Shown piece after piece: positions 50,797 through 59,012 of a DNA stretch of 64,000 nt. Location of the stretch: positions 62,001 through 126,000 of the forward strand of contig NZ_RZMZ01000016.1 in the NCBI RefSeq assembly GCF_003992675.1, given 5' to 3'. This stretch comes from Flagellimonas marinaquae (GTDB taxonomy: Bacteria; Bacteroidota; Bacteroidia; Flavobacteriales; Flavobacteriaceae). The notes below the pieces were generated by a model that worked only from the letters and a program-made list of their open reading frames with translations, was not told where the DNA came from and made no database searches. Position 1 is the stretch's first letter. Each line of letters starts with the position of its first letter. The position numbers and the translations under genes were made by a program.

Positions 50797-52998
50797 ATGG
50801 AAATACAACAGTTCCGTTACGATAACAAAATCGTACAAAAGTTCTTATACGCCACCATACTTTGGGGCGTGGTAGGTATGGCAGTGGGCCTTTTGTTGGC
50901 CTTTATGTTTTTGTTCCCCAATGTTACAGAGGGCATCTCTTGGTTAAGTTTTGGACGCTTGCGCCCATTGCATACCAATGCGGTGATCTTTGCATTTGTG
51001 GGGAATGCCATTTTTGCAGGGGTATATTACTCACTGCAACGTTTGCTTAAAGCTAGAATGTTCAGCGATGTCCTGAGCAACATCAACTTTTGGGGTTGGC
51101 AATTGATCATTGTCGCCGCAGCGTTGACCTTGCCCTTGGGTTACACGACTTCCAAGGAATACGCCGAATTGGAATGGCCCATAGATTTGGCTATTGCAGT
51201 GGTTTGGGTAATTTTTGGTTGGAACATGATCGGTACGATTTTAAAAAGACGACAAAGGCACCTGTATGTGGCAATTTGGTTCTACTTGGCCACATTCGTT
51301 ACGGTAGCGGTGTTGCACATCTTCAATAGCCTAGAGTTGCCGGTGACCGCTTTAAAGAGTTATTCGGTGTACGCTGGTGTTCAGGATGCGTTGGTACAAT
51401 GGTGGTACGGCCACAATGCGGTAGCATTCTTTTTGACCACGCCTTTTTTGGGGTTGATGTACTACTTTGTGCCTAAAGCGGCAAACAGGCCTATTTATTC
51501 TTACAGGCTGTCCATCGTCCACTTCTGGTCGTTGATATTTATTTATATCTGGGCAGGGCCTCACCACTTGTTATATTCTGCTTTGCCTGATTGGGCACAG
51601 AACCTTGGGGTGGTGTTTTCCGTAATGTTGATCGCTCCCTCTTGGGGTGGTATGATCAACGGATTATTGACACTCCGTGGGGTGTGGGACAAAGTGCGTA
51701 CAGACGCGACACTAAAATTCATGGTGGTTGCCATTACCGGTTATGGTATGGCAACCTTTGAGGGTCCCATGCTTTCGTTGAAAAACGTAAATGCCATTGC
51801 TCACTTTAGTGATTGGATCATTGCACACGTTCACGTGGGTGCCTTGGCCTGGAATGGGTTCTTGACCTTTGGTATGATCTATTGGTTGGTGCCCCGAATG
51901 TTCAAAACAGAATTACACTCCAAAGGCTTGGCCAACTTCCATTTCTGGATCGGAACCTTGGGTATTGTGTTGTATGCGCTGCCCATGTATGTGGCCGGAT
52001 TTACCCAGGCTTTAATGTGGAAAGAATTCAACCCTGATGGTACTTTGGTGTATGGTAACTTCTTGGAGACCGTAACCCAGATTATCCCTATGTATTGGAT
52101 GAGGGCCATAGGAGGTTCCCTGTACATCTTGGGTATGTTCGTACTGTTGTATAACGTTGTTATGACCATCAGGGCAGGTAGCAAAGTCGAGGATGAAGCT
52201 GCAGAAGCCCCTGCATTGGAGCGTGTTGCCAAAAGAAGAGTTGCTGGCGAAACCTTCCACAACTGGTTGGAAAGAAAACCGGTACAGCTGACTATTTTGG
52301 CTACAGTGGCCATTTTGATCGGAGGTATTGTTCAGATCATCCCAACTATCTTGGTAAAATCCAATATCCCGACCATTACCAGTGTGAAACCCTATACCCC
52401 TTTGGAGCTGGAAGGCCGAGACCTTTATATAAGGGAAGGATGTGTGGGTTGTCACTCACAAATGATACGTCCGTTCCGAAGTGAGGTGGAACGTTACGGA
52501 GAGTATGCCAAAGCAGGAGAATTTGTTTATGATCACCCATTCCTATGGGGTAGTAAGCGTACAGGTCCCGACTTATTGAGGGTTGGAGGAAAATACTCCG
52601 ATAGCTGGCACTTGAACCACATGTACGATCCGCAAAGTACTTCGGCAGGTTCCATTATGCCATCCTACCAATGGTTGGTTACCGATGAGCACGATCGCAC
52701 CGATATCGAGGCGAAAATGGAAGCCATGGTACAACTAGGGGTTCCCTATACCGAAGAAGACATCGCCAACGCGCAGCAATCCATGGCAGAGCAGGCGGAG
52801 GAAATCGAGAAGAGCCTTTATACAGACCCAGAATTCGAAAGGACCTATGAGGCGGACAAGAAATACGCCCAAGAAAACGGATTGGATTTTGTGGAAATGC
52901 GAGATCGTGAAATCGTGGCCTTGATTGCTTACTTACAGCGATTGGGAACCGATATCAAAATTGAAGGAACAGAAGAAACTATATCTCAAAACAAATAA
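50797..52998 (+). CDS. ccoNO: cbb3 cytochrome c oxidase, fused CcoN-CcoO subunits
   Basis: Protein of 733 residues. Residues ~1-480 are CcoN: a dozen membrane helices, low- and high-spin heme and CuB ligands in LRPLHTNAVIF, WWYGHNAVAFFLT, IWAGPHHLLY and HVHVGALAWNG, and the Tyr/His region expected of C-type heme-copper oxidases. A linker of about 40 residues follows, then CcoO from ~500: one membrane helix (LTILATVAILIGGIVQIIPTI) and the heme c motif CVGCH (C549, C552, H553), with the Met ligand probably in SIMPSYQWL. Elsewhere ccoN and ccoO are separate genes; the fusion is a Bacteroidetes trait. Terminal oxidase with high oxygen affinity. Confidence 0.94.
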   Translation: MEIQQFRYDNKIVQKFLYATILWGVVGMAVGLLLAFMFLFPNVTEGISWLSFGRLRPLHTNAVIFAFVGNAIFAGVYYSLQRLLKARMFSDVLSNINFWGWQLIIVAAALTLPLGYTTSKEYAELEWPIDLAIAVVWVIFGWNMIGTILKRRQRHLYVAIWFYLATFVTVAVLHIFNSLELPVTALKSYSVYAGVQDALVQWWYGHNAVAFFLTTPFLGLMYYFVPKAANRPIYSYRLSIVHFWSLIFIYIWAGPHHLLYSALPDWAQNLGVVFSVMLIAPSWGGMINGLLTLRGVWDKVRTDATLKFMVVAITGYGMATFEGPMLSLKNVNAIAHFSDWIIAHVHVGALAWNGFLTFGMIYWLVPRMFKTELHSKGLANFHFWIGTLGIVLYALPMYVAGFTQALMWKEFNPDGTLVYGNFLETVTQIIPMYWMRAIGGSLYILGMFVLLYNVVMTIRAGSKVEDEAAEAPALERVAKRRVAGETFHNWLERKPVQLTILATVAILIGGIVQIIPTILVKSNIPTITSVKPYTPLELEGRDLYIREGCVGCHSQMIRPFRSEVERYGEYAKAGEFVYDHPFLWGSKRTGPDLLRVGGKYSDSWHLNHMYDPQSTSAGSIMPSYQWLVTDEHDRTDIEAKMEAMVQLGVPYTEEDIANAQQSMAEQAEEIEKSLYTDPEFERTYEADKKYAQENGLDFVEMRDREIVALIAYLQRLGTDIKIEGTEETISQNK

Positions 52999-53000
52999 CC

Positions 53001-53189
53001 ATGTTGAAATTTGTAAAAGAACATATGGAAACCATCGAGGGGATAGCCAACTATCCCATGGTTTCCCTGCTCATCTTCTTTGTATTTTTCGTTCTATTGT
53101 TCTGGTGGGTCTTCACGGCTACCAAGGAGCACATAAGGGAGATGTCCGAATTGCCTCTGGAAAACGAAGATCAACAAAACAAACTATAA
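53001..53189 (+). CDS. ccoQ: CcoQ-like small subunit
   Basis: Protein of 62 residues with one membrane helix (MVSLLIFFVFFVLLFWWVF) after a short helix (LKFVKEHMETIEGIANYP), and a charged tail (TATKEHIREMSELPLENE). Family identity rests on position, size and the FWWV-TATKEHI pattern shared with Bacteroidetes CcoQ-like proteins. Stabilises the oxidase complex in other species. Starts two bases after ccoNO. Confidence 0.82.
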   Translation: MLKFVKEHMETIEGIANYPMVSLLIFFVFFVLLFWWVFTATKEHIREMSELPLENEDQQNKL

Positions 53190-53193
53190 CATT

Positions 53194-54168
53194 ATGAGCA
53201 CAAAAACACCTTGGTGGATACGAGTCCCATTCTTATTCTTTTTAATCTTCGGATTGATGGAATTCTTTATAGACTCTGGGGACAAACCAGCCATCATAGA
53301 ATATCCCATCACACAGTTTTTTATGCTGTTGGTGTTGATGATCCTTATTGCGATTGAACTGATTTTAGCTTCCATAGAAAACATTATGTTCCAAACCCTT
53401 TCAGAAGAAGGTAAGGAACGTTACCTGGAAGCCAAGAGCAAGAAGTTTGAATGGACATGGGCCAAAAACCTCATGGAAAGACTGACGCGGAGCCGCTCCA
53501 TAGAGCGCGAGGGCGAAATTGTCCTTGACCATAATTACGATGGAATCCGTGAGTTGGACAATGTATTGCCTCCTTGGTGGGTATATCTGTTCTACGCAAC
53601 CATTGTTTTTGGCGTCGTTTACCTTGTACGGTTCCATGTAATAGGCGAATACGACCAGAAACTGGAGTACGAGCAAGAAGTGGCCGCAGCACAGCAGGCC
53701 ATAGAGGAATACAAGAGAACGGCCAAGGATTTGGTCGACGCCAGCACGGTTGAGTTCCTTTCGGGAGAATCCGACCTAGCAGCAGGTGAAAAAATATTCC
53801 AGACCAATTGTGTGGCTTGTCACATGGCCGATGGTGGCGGCGGAATTGGCCCAAACCTAACCGATAAATATTGGATTTTGGGCGGTGGTATCAAAAATAT
53901 CTTTACCACTATTTCCGAGGGAGGACGTGATGGAAAAGGCATGGTGGCATGGAAACAAACCTTAAAGCCAGCCGAAATGGCACAAGTAGCCAGTTACGTC
54001 ATGACTTTGGGAGGAACCACACCAGCCAATCCAAAGGAACCTGAAGGAGAAATATGGGTAGACCCCAATGCTCCCGAAGATGCCAATGGTACCGAATCTG
54101 AAATGGAAGAAACTGCACCGGCAGAAATGGAGCAGGCCACAGATTCAACAGAAGTTGCCATGAATTAG
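53194..54168 (+). CDS. ccoP: cbb3 oxidase subunit CcoP with a single heme c
   Basis: Membrane-bound cytochrome of 324 residues. Helices near residues 5-25 and 28-55 (FFMLLVLMILIAIELIL), then the CcoP N-terminal motif YDGIRELDNVLPPWWVYLFYATIVFGVVYLVRFHV. One cytochrome c domain with CVACH (C206, C209, H210) and axial Met in GMVAWKQTL. Proteobacterial CcoP has two heme c domains; only one is present here, so the electron path differs. The tail is acidic (ESEMEETAPAEMEQATDSTEVAMN). Four bases after ccoQ. Confidence 0.92.
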   Translation: MSTKTPWWIRVPFLFFLIFGLMEFFIDSGDKPAIIEYPITQFFMLLVLMILIAIELILASIENIMFQTLSEEGKERYLEAKSKKFEWTWAKNLMERLTRSRSIEREGEIVLDHNYDGIRELDNVLPPWWVYLFYATIVFGVVYLVRFHVIGEYDQKLEYEQEVAAAQQAIEEYKRTAKDLVDASTVEFLSGESDLAAGEKIFQTNCVACHMADGGGGIGPNLTDKYWILGGGIKNIFTTISEGGRDGKGMVAWKQTLKPAEMAQVASYVMTLGGTTPANPKEPEGEIWVDPNAPEDANGTESEMEETAPAEMEQATDSTEVAMN

Positions 54169-54219
54169 TCCCTAACCGGGCAATTCGGCAACAATTATTA
54201 TCCATAAACCACAAATGCG

Positions 54220-55629
54220 ATGGAAGAGAATTTTAGGGATTCCATAGGCACAATCACACAAGAAGGTAAAAGGAACTGGATTTTTCCAAAGAAACCCAGC
54301 GGAAGGTACTATGATTACCGAAAGTATGTTAGTTACTTTCTGCTGATTTTCTTGATTGCAGCTCCCTTTGTCAAAATCAATGGGCACCAATTTTTGTTGT
54401 TCAATGTACTGGACCGAAGGTTCAATATTTTTGGGCTTCCGTTTTGGCCACAAGATTTTCATTTGGTGGTGGTGTCCATGATCATTGGAGTGATTTTCAT
54501 CGCACTCTTTACGGTGGCTTATGGCCGTATTTTTTGTGGGTGGATGTGTCCCCAAACCATTTTCTTGGAAATGGTCTTTCGTCGTATCGAGTATTGGATC
54601 GATGGGGATAGGGGAGCACAGATGCGATTGGCCAAGGCTCCGTGGACGGGTAAAAAGCTTAGGAAAAGACTGTTGAAGTGGTTCATCTTCTTTGTCATCT
54701 CCTTCTTTATAGCCAATATATTTTTGGCCTATTTGATCGGAAGCGATCAGCTGTTGGCCTATATTACCGATGGGCCCACGGCACACATGGGAACCATGAT
54801 TCCCTTGTTGATTTTTACAGGAGTGTTCTATTTCATTTTTGCATGGTTCAGGGAGCAGGTTTGTATTATTGCTTGCCCTTATGGTAGATTGCAGGGAGTT
54901 CTTTTGGATGATAAATCCATCGTTGTCGCCTACGACCACAAACGTGGAGAAGGTGAAAACGGACGAAAAAAGTTCAGAAAAAACGAAGATAGGGAAGTCT
55001 TGGGGCATGGTGACTGTATTGATTGCCTGCAATGTGTAAACGTATGTCCCACGGGAATAGACATCCGCAACGGAACACAGTTGGAATGCGTAAACTGTAC
55101 GGCCTGTATTGATGAGTGCGACCATATTATGGAAAGTATCGATAAACCCAAAGGGTTGATCAGATACGCCAGCGAGGACGAGATCACCAATAAGAACAAA
55201 TTTAAGTTCACCGCCCGTATGAAGGGATACACTGCCGTACTCGTGGTTTTGATAGGGGTTTTAGTGGGAATGCTGTTCATGCGGAACGAAATCGAGGCAA
55301 ACGTGCTCCGCTTGCCGGGACAGTTATACGAGCGTAAAGCGGACAATATCATCAGCAATGTGTATACCTATAAATTGGTGAACAAGACCACCAAGGATAT
55401 CGAAAATGTGTCCTTTAAACTGATGTCTCACAATGGCGAAATCAAAATGGTATCACAGGACACGTTCACGGTTCCTGCTGAAGAACTTGCGGAGGGAACG
55501 CTATTTATAGAAATAAACGCTTCCGCACTCAATGGCGATAAGGATCAACTTGAAATTGGTGTTTACAGCGGAGAAAAACTCATAGAAACTACGGTGACAC
55601 AGTTTTTGGCACCGAGAAGTTATAATTAA
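54220..55629 (+). CDS. ccoG: cbb3 oxidase accessory protein CcoG (FixG-like ferredoxin)
   Basis: Membrane protein of 469 residues with about five helices in the first half (YFLLIFLIAAPFV; VVVSMIIGVIFIALFTVAYGR; FIFFVISFFIANIFLAYL; HMGTMIPLLIFTGVFYFIF) and one near 335 (YTAVLVVLIGVLVGMLF). GRIFCGWMCPQTIFLE and CIIACPYGRLQ are the FixG-type redox motifs; CIDCLQCVNVCPTGID and CVNCTACIDECDH bind two [4Fe-4S] clusters near residues 265-305. Ends with an Ig-like periplasmic domain. Reduces or handles copper for oxidase assembly in other bacteria. Precedes ccoH. Confidence 0.94.
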   Translation: MEENFRDSIGTITQEGKRNWIFPKKPSGRYYDYRKYVSYFLLIFLIAAPFVKINGHQFLLFNVLDRRFNIFGLPFWPQDFHLVVVSMIIGVIFIALFTVAYGRIFCGWMCPQTIFLEMVFRRIEYWIDGDRGAQMRLAKAPWTGKKLRKRLLKWFIFFVISFFIANIFLAYLIGSDQLLAYITDGPTAHMGTMIPLLIFTGVFYFIFAWFREQVCIIACPYGRLQGVLLDDKSIVVAYDHKRGEGENGRKKFRKNEDREVLGHGDCIDCLQCVNVCPTGIDIRNGTQLECVNCTACIDECDHIMESIDKPKGLIRYASEDEITNKNKFKFTARMKGYTAVLVVLIGVLVGMLFMRNEIEANVLRLPGQLYERKADNIISNVYTYKLVNKTTKDIENVSFKLMSHNGEIKMVSQDTFTVPAEELAEGTLFIEINASALNGDKDQLEIGVYSGEKLIETTVTQFLAPRSYN

Positions 55630-55640
55630 AAAAGAAAACG

Positions 55641-56087
55641 ATGAAAATCAATTGGGGAACCGGAATCGTGCTGGCATTTATTGGCTTCATAGCCTTTATC
55701 CTATATTTTGTGGTAAGGATGAGTACCGATGATAGCGCCAACCACGATTTGGTGACGGAAGAGTATTATAAAAAAGAGTTGACCTATCAACAGCAGATAG
55801 ATGCCTCAAAAACCGCTACCGAAATGGATGCCAACCTCACCGTTGAGAAAACGGATAAGGGTTTGGTCATCTATTTTCCAGAACGTTTCGACCCCAAAAA
55901 AATAAGTGGAACAGTGTCCCTATATAGACCGTCTAACAAGCACTTGGATACCAACTTTCCTATAAGTTTATCCAATACACATTTGCTCATACCTGACAAT
56001 CGCTTGGTAGACGGTCGCTGGGACATTTCCATAGACTGGAATTACGAAGGTAACTCCTTTTTGCATAAAGAAAAACTGGTGTACTGA
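55641..56087 (+). CDS. ccoH: FixH-family protein CcoH
   Basis: Protein of 148 residues with one N-terminal membrane helix (GTGIVLAFIGFIAFILYFVVRM) and a periplasmic FixH domain. Marks: HDLVTEEYYKKELTYQQQID, then YFPERFDPKKISGTVSLYRPSNKHLD and DGRWDISIDWNYEGNSFLHKEKLV. Supports assembly of the cbb3 complex. Eleven bases after ccoG and two before the TauE/SafE gene, so co-translated. Confidence 0.9.
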   Translation: MKINWGTGIVLAFIGFIAFILYFVVRMSTDDSANHDLVTEEYYKKELTYQQQIDASKTATEMDANLTVEKTDKGLVIYFPERFDPKKISGTVSLYRPSNKHLDTNFPISLSNTHLLIPDNRLVDGRWDISIDWNYEGNSFLHKEKLVY

Positions 56088-56089
56088 TC

Positions 56090-56800
56090 ATGATGACCTC
56101 TGCTTTGGTTTTGGGACTTTTGGGAAGTCTGCACTGTTTGGGCATGTGCGGACCCATAGCCTTTATGCTGCCTTTGGACCATGGCAATACGATAAAAAAG
56201 ACCACGCAGCTTTCCATTTACCATTTGGGAAGATTGTTGGCTTACGGAATCATAGGAGTACTTTTTGGCTTTTTGGGAAAAGGATTGGCTCTCTTCGGGA
56301 TACAACAAAAGCTTTCCATCGGGATAGGGGCCCTCATGATTCTTCTGGTACTGATCCCAGGGAAGTACATGAACGGGCATAAATTTTTATCACCTGTTTA
56401 CTCCATTATCGGTAAGGTGAAATCCAAACTTGGGGCAGAGCTCAAAAAAAAGACTCCCGATACCTTTTTGACCATAGGCTTTTTAAACGGCTTTTTACCC
56501 TGTGGCTTGGTTTATATGGCCCTTTTGGGAGCCATTGCTATGGGCAGTCCCATTGAGGGCGGACTTTACATGATGATTTTTGGTCTGGGAACTGTACCGT
56601 TAATGTCGGCGGTGGTCTATTCCAAAGGAATGTTCAGTGGCCCCATTAAAGCTAAAATTCAAAAATTGATACCGGTATTTGTGGTGATCATAGGTATTTT
56701 GTTTATTATACGTGGACTTGGATTGGGAATTCCCTATGTTTCCCCCAAGGCGGCCCCTGCAGATGCAGTTACGGCGACCATAGAATGCCATCAACCCTAA
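56090..56800 (+). CDS. TauE/SafE-like membrane protein of the cbb3 cluster
   Basis: Protein of 236 residues with six or so hydrophobic helices. Typical half-repeats of the DsbD-like/SafE group: LGLLGSLHCLGMCGPIAFMLP and TIGFLNGFLPCGLVYMALLGAIA, each carrying a Cys-containing G-x-x-H-C / P-C-G-L motif. Members next to ccoGH (sometimes named CcoH2 or SenC-like partners) are thought to deliver copper or reductant to the periplasm; that role is inferred from position. A final helix (VFVVIIGILFIIRGLGLGIPYV) precedes a short tail. Confidence 0.85.
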   Translation: MMTSALVLGLLGSLHCLGMCGPIAFMLPLDHGNTIKKTTQLSIYHLGRLLAYGIIGVLFGFLGKGLALFGIQQKLSIGIGALMILLVLIPGKYMNGHKFLSPVYSIIGKVKSKLGAELKKKTPDTFLTIGFLNGFLPCGLVYMALLGAIAMGSPIEGGLYMMIFGLGTVPLMSAVVYSKGMFSGPIKAKIQKLIPVFVVIIGILFIIRGLGLGIPYVSPKAAPADAVTATIECHQP

Positions 56801-56814
56801 AAATATAATCCAAA

Positions 56815-58083
56815 ATGAAAATAACATCAGCGGAAGAAGCGGTAGGAATTGTAAAATCAGGAGACCGTGTCTTTTTCCAAGGAGCGGCAATGACGCCCAA
56901 CGAATTGATTGATGCCCTATGCGAGCGTCACAGCGAATTAAAGAATGTTGAAATTATATCCATCCATACTGAAGGTGATGCCAAATATACAAGGGAACCC
57001 TATTGCGAAGCCTTTACCCTTAATGCCTGCTTTGTGGGCGGCAACGTCAGGACCTTTGTAAACACTTATATGGGCGATTATATCCCAGTATTCCTGAGCG
57101 AGATACCTTGGTTGTTTGCCGATGAATACTTGCCCTTGGACGTAGCCTTTGTTCAAGTGTCGCCACCAGACAAGCATGGGTATTGTTCTTTGGGGGTTTC
57201 CGTGGATGTGGCTTTGCCCGCCATCCGAACCGCTAAAAAAATAGTGGTACAGATCAATCCTCAGGTGCCTAGGACCCATGGTACAGGTATTGTCCATGTG
57301 GATGAAATCGTATTTGCTACAGAGGTCAATAGGCCCATACATGCACACCTTCCTACTGAACCTTCCGAAGTGGAGCAGGAAATAGGAAGACATGTGGCAT
57401 CCTTGATTGAAGACGGTGCAACCCTTCAAATGGGAATCGGTAACATTCCCAATGCGGTATTGTCCAACCTGGGCAACCACAAAAACCTTGGTATCCACAC
57501 CGAAATGTTCTCTGATGGGGTTTTGCCCCTGTTGGAAAGTGGAGTGATCAATGGGAAGGAAAAGGCGGTAAAACGCGGTAAAATTGTGAGCTGCTTTGCT
57601 GTGGGCTCTCAAAAATTATATGATTTTATAGACGATAACCCTATTTGTGATTTTAGAGACTCTGGATATACCAACGACACGGCCAGAATCCGAAGAAATC
57701 CCAAAGCAACCGCCATTAACAGTGCCATAGAAATTGACCTTACCGGCCAAGTCTGTGCCGATACCATTGGAGGGTACCAGTTCTCAGGGGTAGGGGGGCA
57801 AATGGATTTTATGAGGGGAGCCTCGCTTTCCAAGGGAGGAAAGCCCATTATTGCCATGTCCGCTACCACCAAAAAAGGCGTTTCCAAAATAACCCCATTT
57901 TTAAAACAGGGAGCGGGTGTGACCACCACTAGGGCCCACATGCACTATGTGGCCACCGAATATGGCGTGGTAAACTTGTTCGGCAAAAACCTAAAACAGC
58001 GTGCCAGCGCTTTAATTTCGATTGCTCATCCCGATCATAGGGAAGATTTGGAAAGAGCGGCTTACGAAAGATTCCACGGTTAG
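56815..58083 (+). CDS. Acetyl-CoA hydrolase/CoA-transferase family protein
   Basis: Class I CoA-transferase-like enzyme of 422 residues, related to 4-hydroxybutyrate CoA-transferase and acetyl-CoA hydrolase (Ach1/CAT1). Marks: SGDRVFFQGAAMTPNELIDALCERH, MGIGNIPNAVLSNLGNHKNLGIHTEMFSDG with the catalytic Glu in HTEMF, and SGVGGQMDFMRGASLSKGGKPI. It lies 14 bases after the cco cluster and ends at the terminator at 58101, so it is likely transcribed with the oxidase. Making or consuming acetate from acetyl-CoA at low oxygen would fit; the acyl donor is not known. Confidence 0.85.
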   Translation: MKITSAEEAVGIVKSGDRVFFQGAAMTPNELIDALCERHSELKNVEIISIHTEGDAKYTREPYCEAFTLNACFVGGNVRTFVNTYMGDYIPVFLSEIPWLFADEYLPLDVAFVQVSPPDKHGYCSLGVSVDVALPAIRTAKKIVVQINPQVPRTHGTGIVHVDEIVFATEVNRPIHAHLPTEPSEVEQEIGRHVASLIEDGATLQMGIGNIPNAVLSNLGNHKNLGIHTEMFSDGVLPLLESGVINGKEKAVKRGKIVSCFAVGSQKLYDFIDDNPICDFRDSGYTNDTARIRRNPKATAINSAIEIDLTGQVCADTIGGYQFSGVGGQMDFMRGASLSKGGKPIIAMSATTKKGVSKITPFLKQGAGVTTTRAHMHYVATEYGVVNLFGKNLKQRASALISIAHPDHREDLERAAYERFHG

Positions 58084-58100
58084 GTAGAAAGGCAAAAATA

Positions 58101-58132
58101 AAAAGGGGGCAATTTTAAAATTGCCCCCTTTT
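58101..58132. terminator. Bidirectional terminator closing the cco operon
   Basis: A perfect 16-bp inverted repeat AAAAGGGGGCAATTTT / AAAATTGCCCCCTTTT with no loop bases. A/T runs on both strands serve the cco operon (plus) and the usp-hemN operon (minus). Confidence 0.9.
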
Positions 58133-58170
58133 CGTTAGAATTACACGAAACCAATCAAAAATGTAATTCA

Positions 58171-58995
58171 TTAAATCTTAAAGGTGATTACAGGTGCTTT
58201 GGCATGGTTGGCAATGTCTTCGCCAATGCTTCCCATAAAAAAGTGGGATAGCCCTCTTCTTCCATGGGTAGGGATGCCAATAAGATCTGCATCAATTTCG
58301 TCACTATAATTGAGAACGCCCTTTTCAACGGTATAATCGTTGAAAATCTCCACAGTCAGATCTGTTTGGGCCTCTTTAAGGAAAGTGTCGATTTTGTTTT
58401 GGGCATCGGTGGTGCTCAAAAACTCATCACCAGGAGTGTTTATGTACACCATATGTAATTTTGAGCCAAGGATTTTTGTCATTTTTTGGGCTTTTTTCAA
58501 AGCGGGGACACTTTCTTTCTCAAAATCACAGGCAAAAACGAAGTTTTTGGGATCAAAATCATCCGACTCATTCCCTTTGATGACCAGTACAGGCACATCT
58601 GATGTACGAACGACTCTTTCGGTATTGGAGCCAATAAAGATTTCTTCCAATCCATCGACACCATTGGAACCCATCACGATGAGGTCGGCCTCATACTTTT
58701 CGGCTACTTCGGCCACTTCACTAAACACCTTGTAATGCTTGATAATGGGAGTCAGTTTTATTTCCTTGAGATAGGGTTGGTCCAAAAAGTCGGCAAATCT
58801 TTGCTCACCGAGTTTGATAAGGTGCACCACTTGTTCTTGCGAAATATATCCGGACTCTCCCATAATGGCAGGGGAAAGTTCCAGCATGTGGAGTACAAAG
58901 AGCTCAGCTTTTTGCTGTTTTGCTAATGAAGCGGCCACTTTTAGGGCCTTTTCTGATTGATTTGAAAAATCAACCGGTACAATAATACTTTTCAT
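58171..58995 (-). CDS. Tandem universal stress protein downstream of hemN
   Basis: Protein of 274 residues with two complete UspA domains. Domain 1 begins MKSIIVPVDFSNQSEKALKVAASLAKQ and has MGSNGVDGLEEIFIGSNTERVV; domain 2 begins NFVFACDFEKESVPALKKA and has GIPTHGRRGLSHFFMGSIGEDIA. Both keep the G-2x-G-9x-G(S/T) loop, so both may bind ATP. Only 17 bases after hemN, so it is transcribed with it under the Fnr-type promoter at 60398-60440. Confidence 0.9.
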   Translation of the reverse strand: MKSIIVPVDFSNQSEKALKVAASLAKQQKAELFVLHMLELSPAIMGESGYISQEQVVHLIKLGEQRFADFLDQPYLKEIKLTPIIKHYKVFSEVAEVAEKYEADLIVMGSNGVDGLEEIFIGSNTERVVRTSDVPVLVIKGNESDDFDPKNFVFACDFEKESVPALKKAQKMTKILGSKLHMVYINTPGDEFLSTTDAQNKIDTFLKEAQTDLTVEIFNDYTVEKGVLNYSDEIDADLIGIPTHGRRGLSHFFMGSIGEDIANHAKAPVITFKI

Positions 58996-59012
58996 CTTGT
59001 TGTTTTTTTAGG

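Noticed and set aside
50797..52998. Frameshift or chimera joining ccoN and ccoO
   Set aside because: A continuous reading frame with a sensible linker and known Bacteroidetes fusion; no sign of error.
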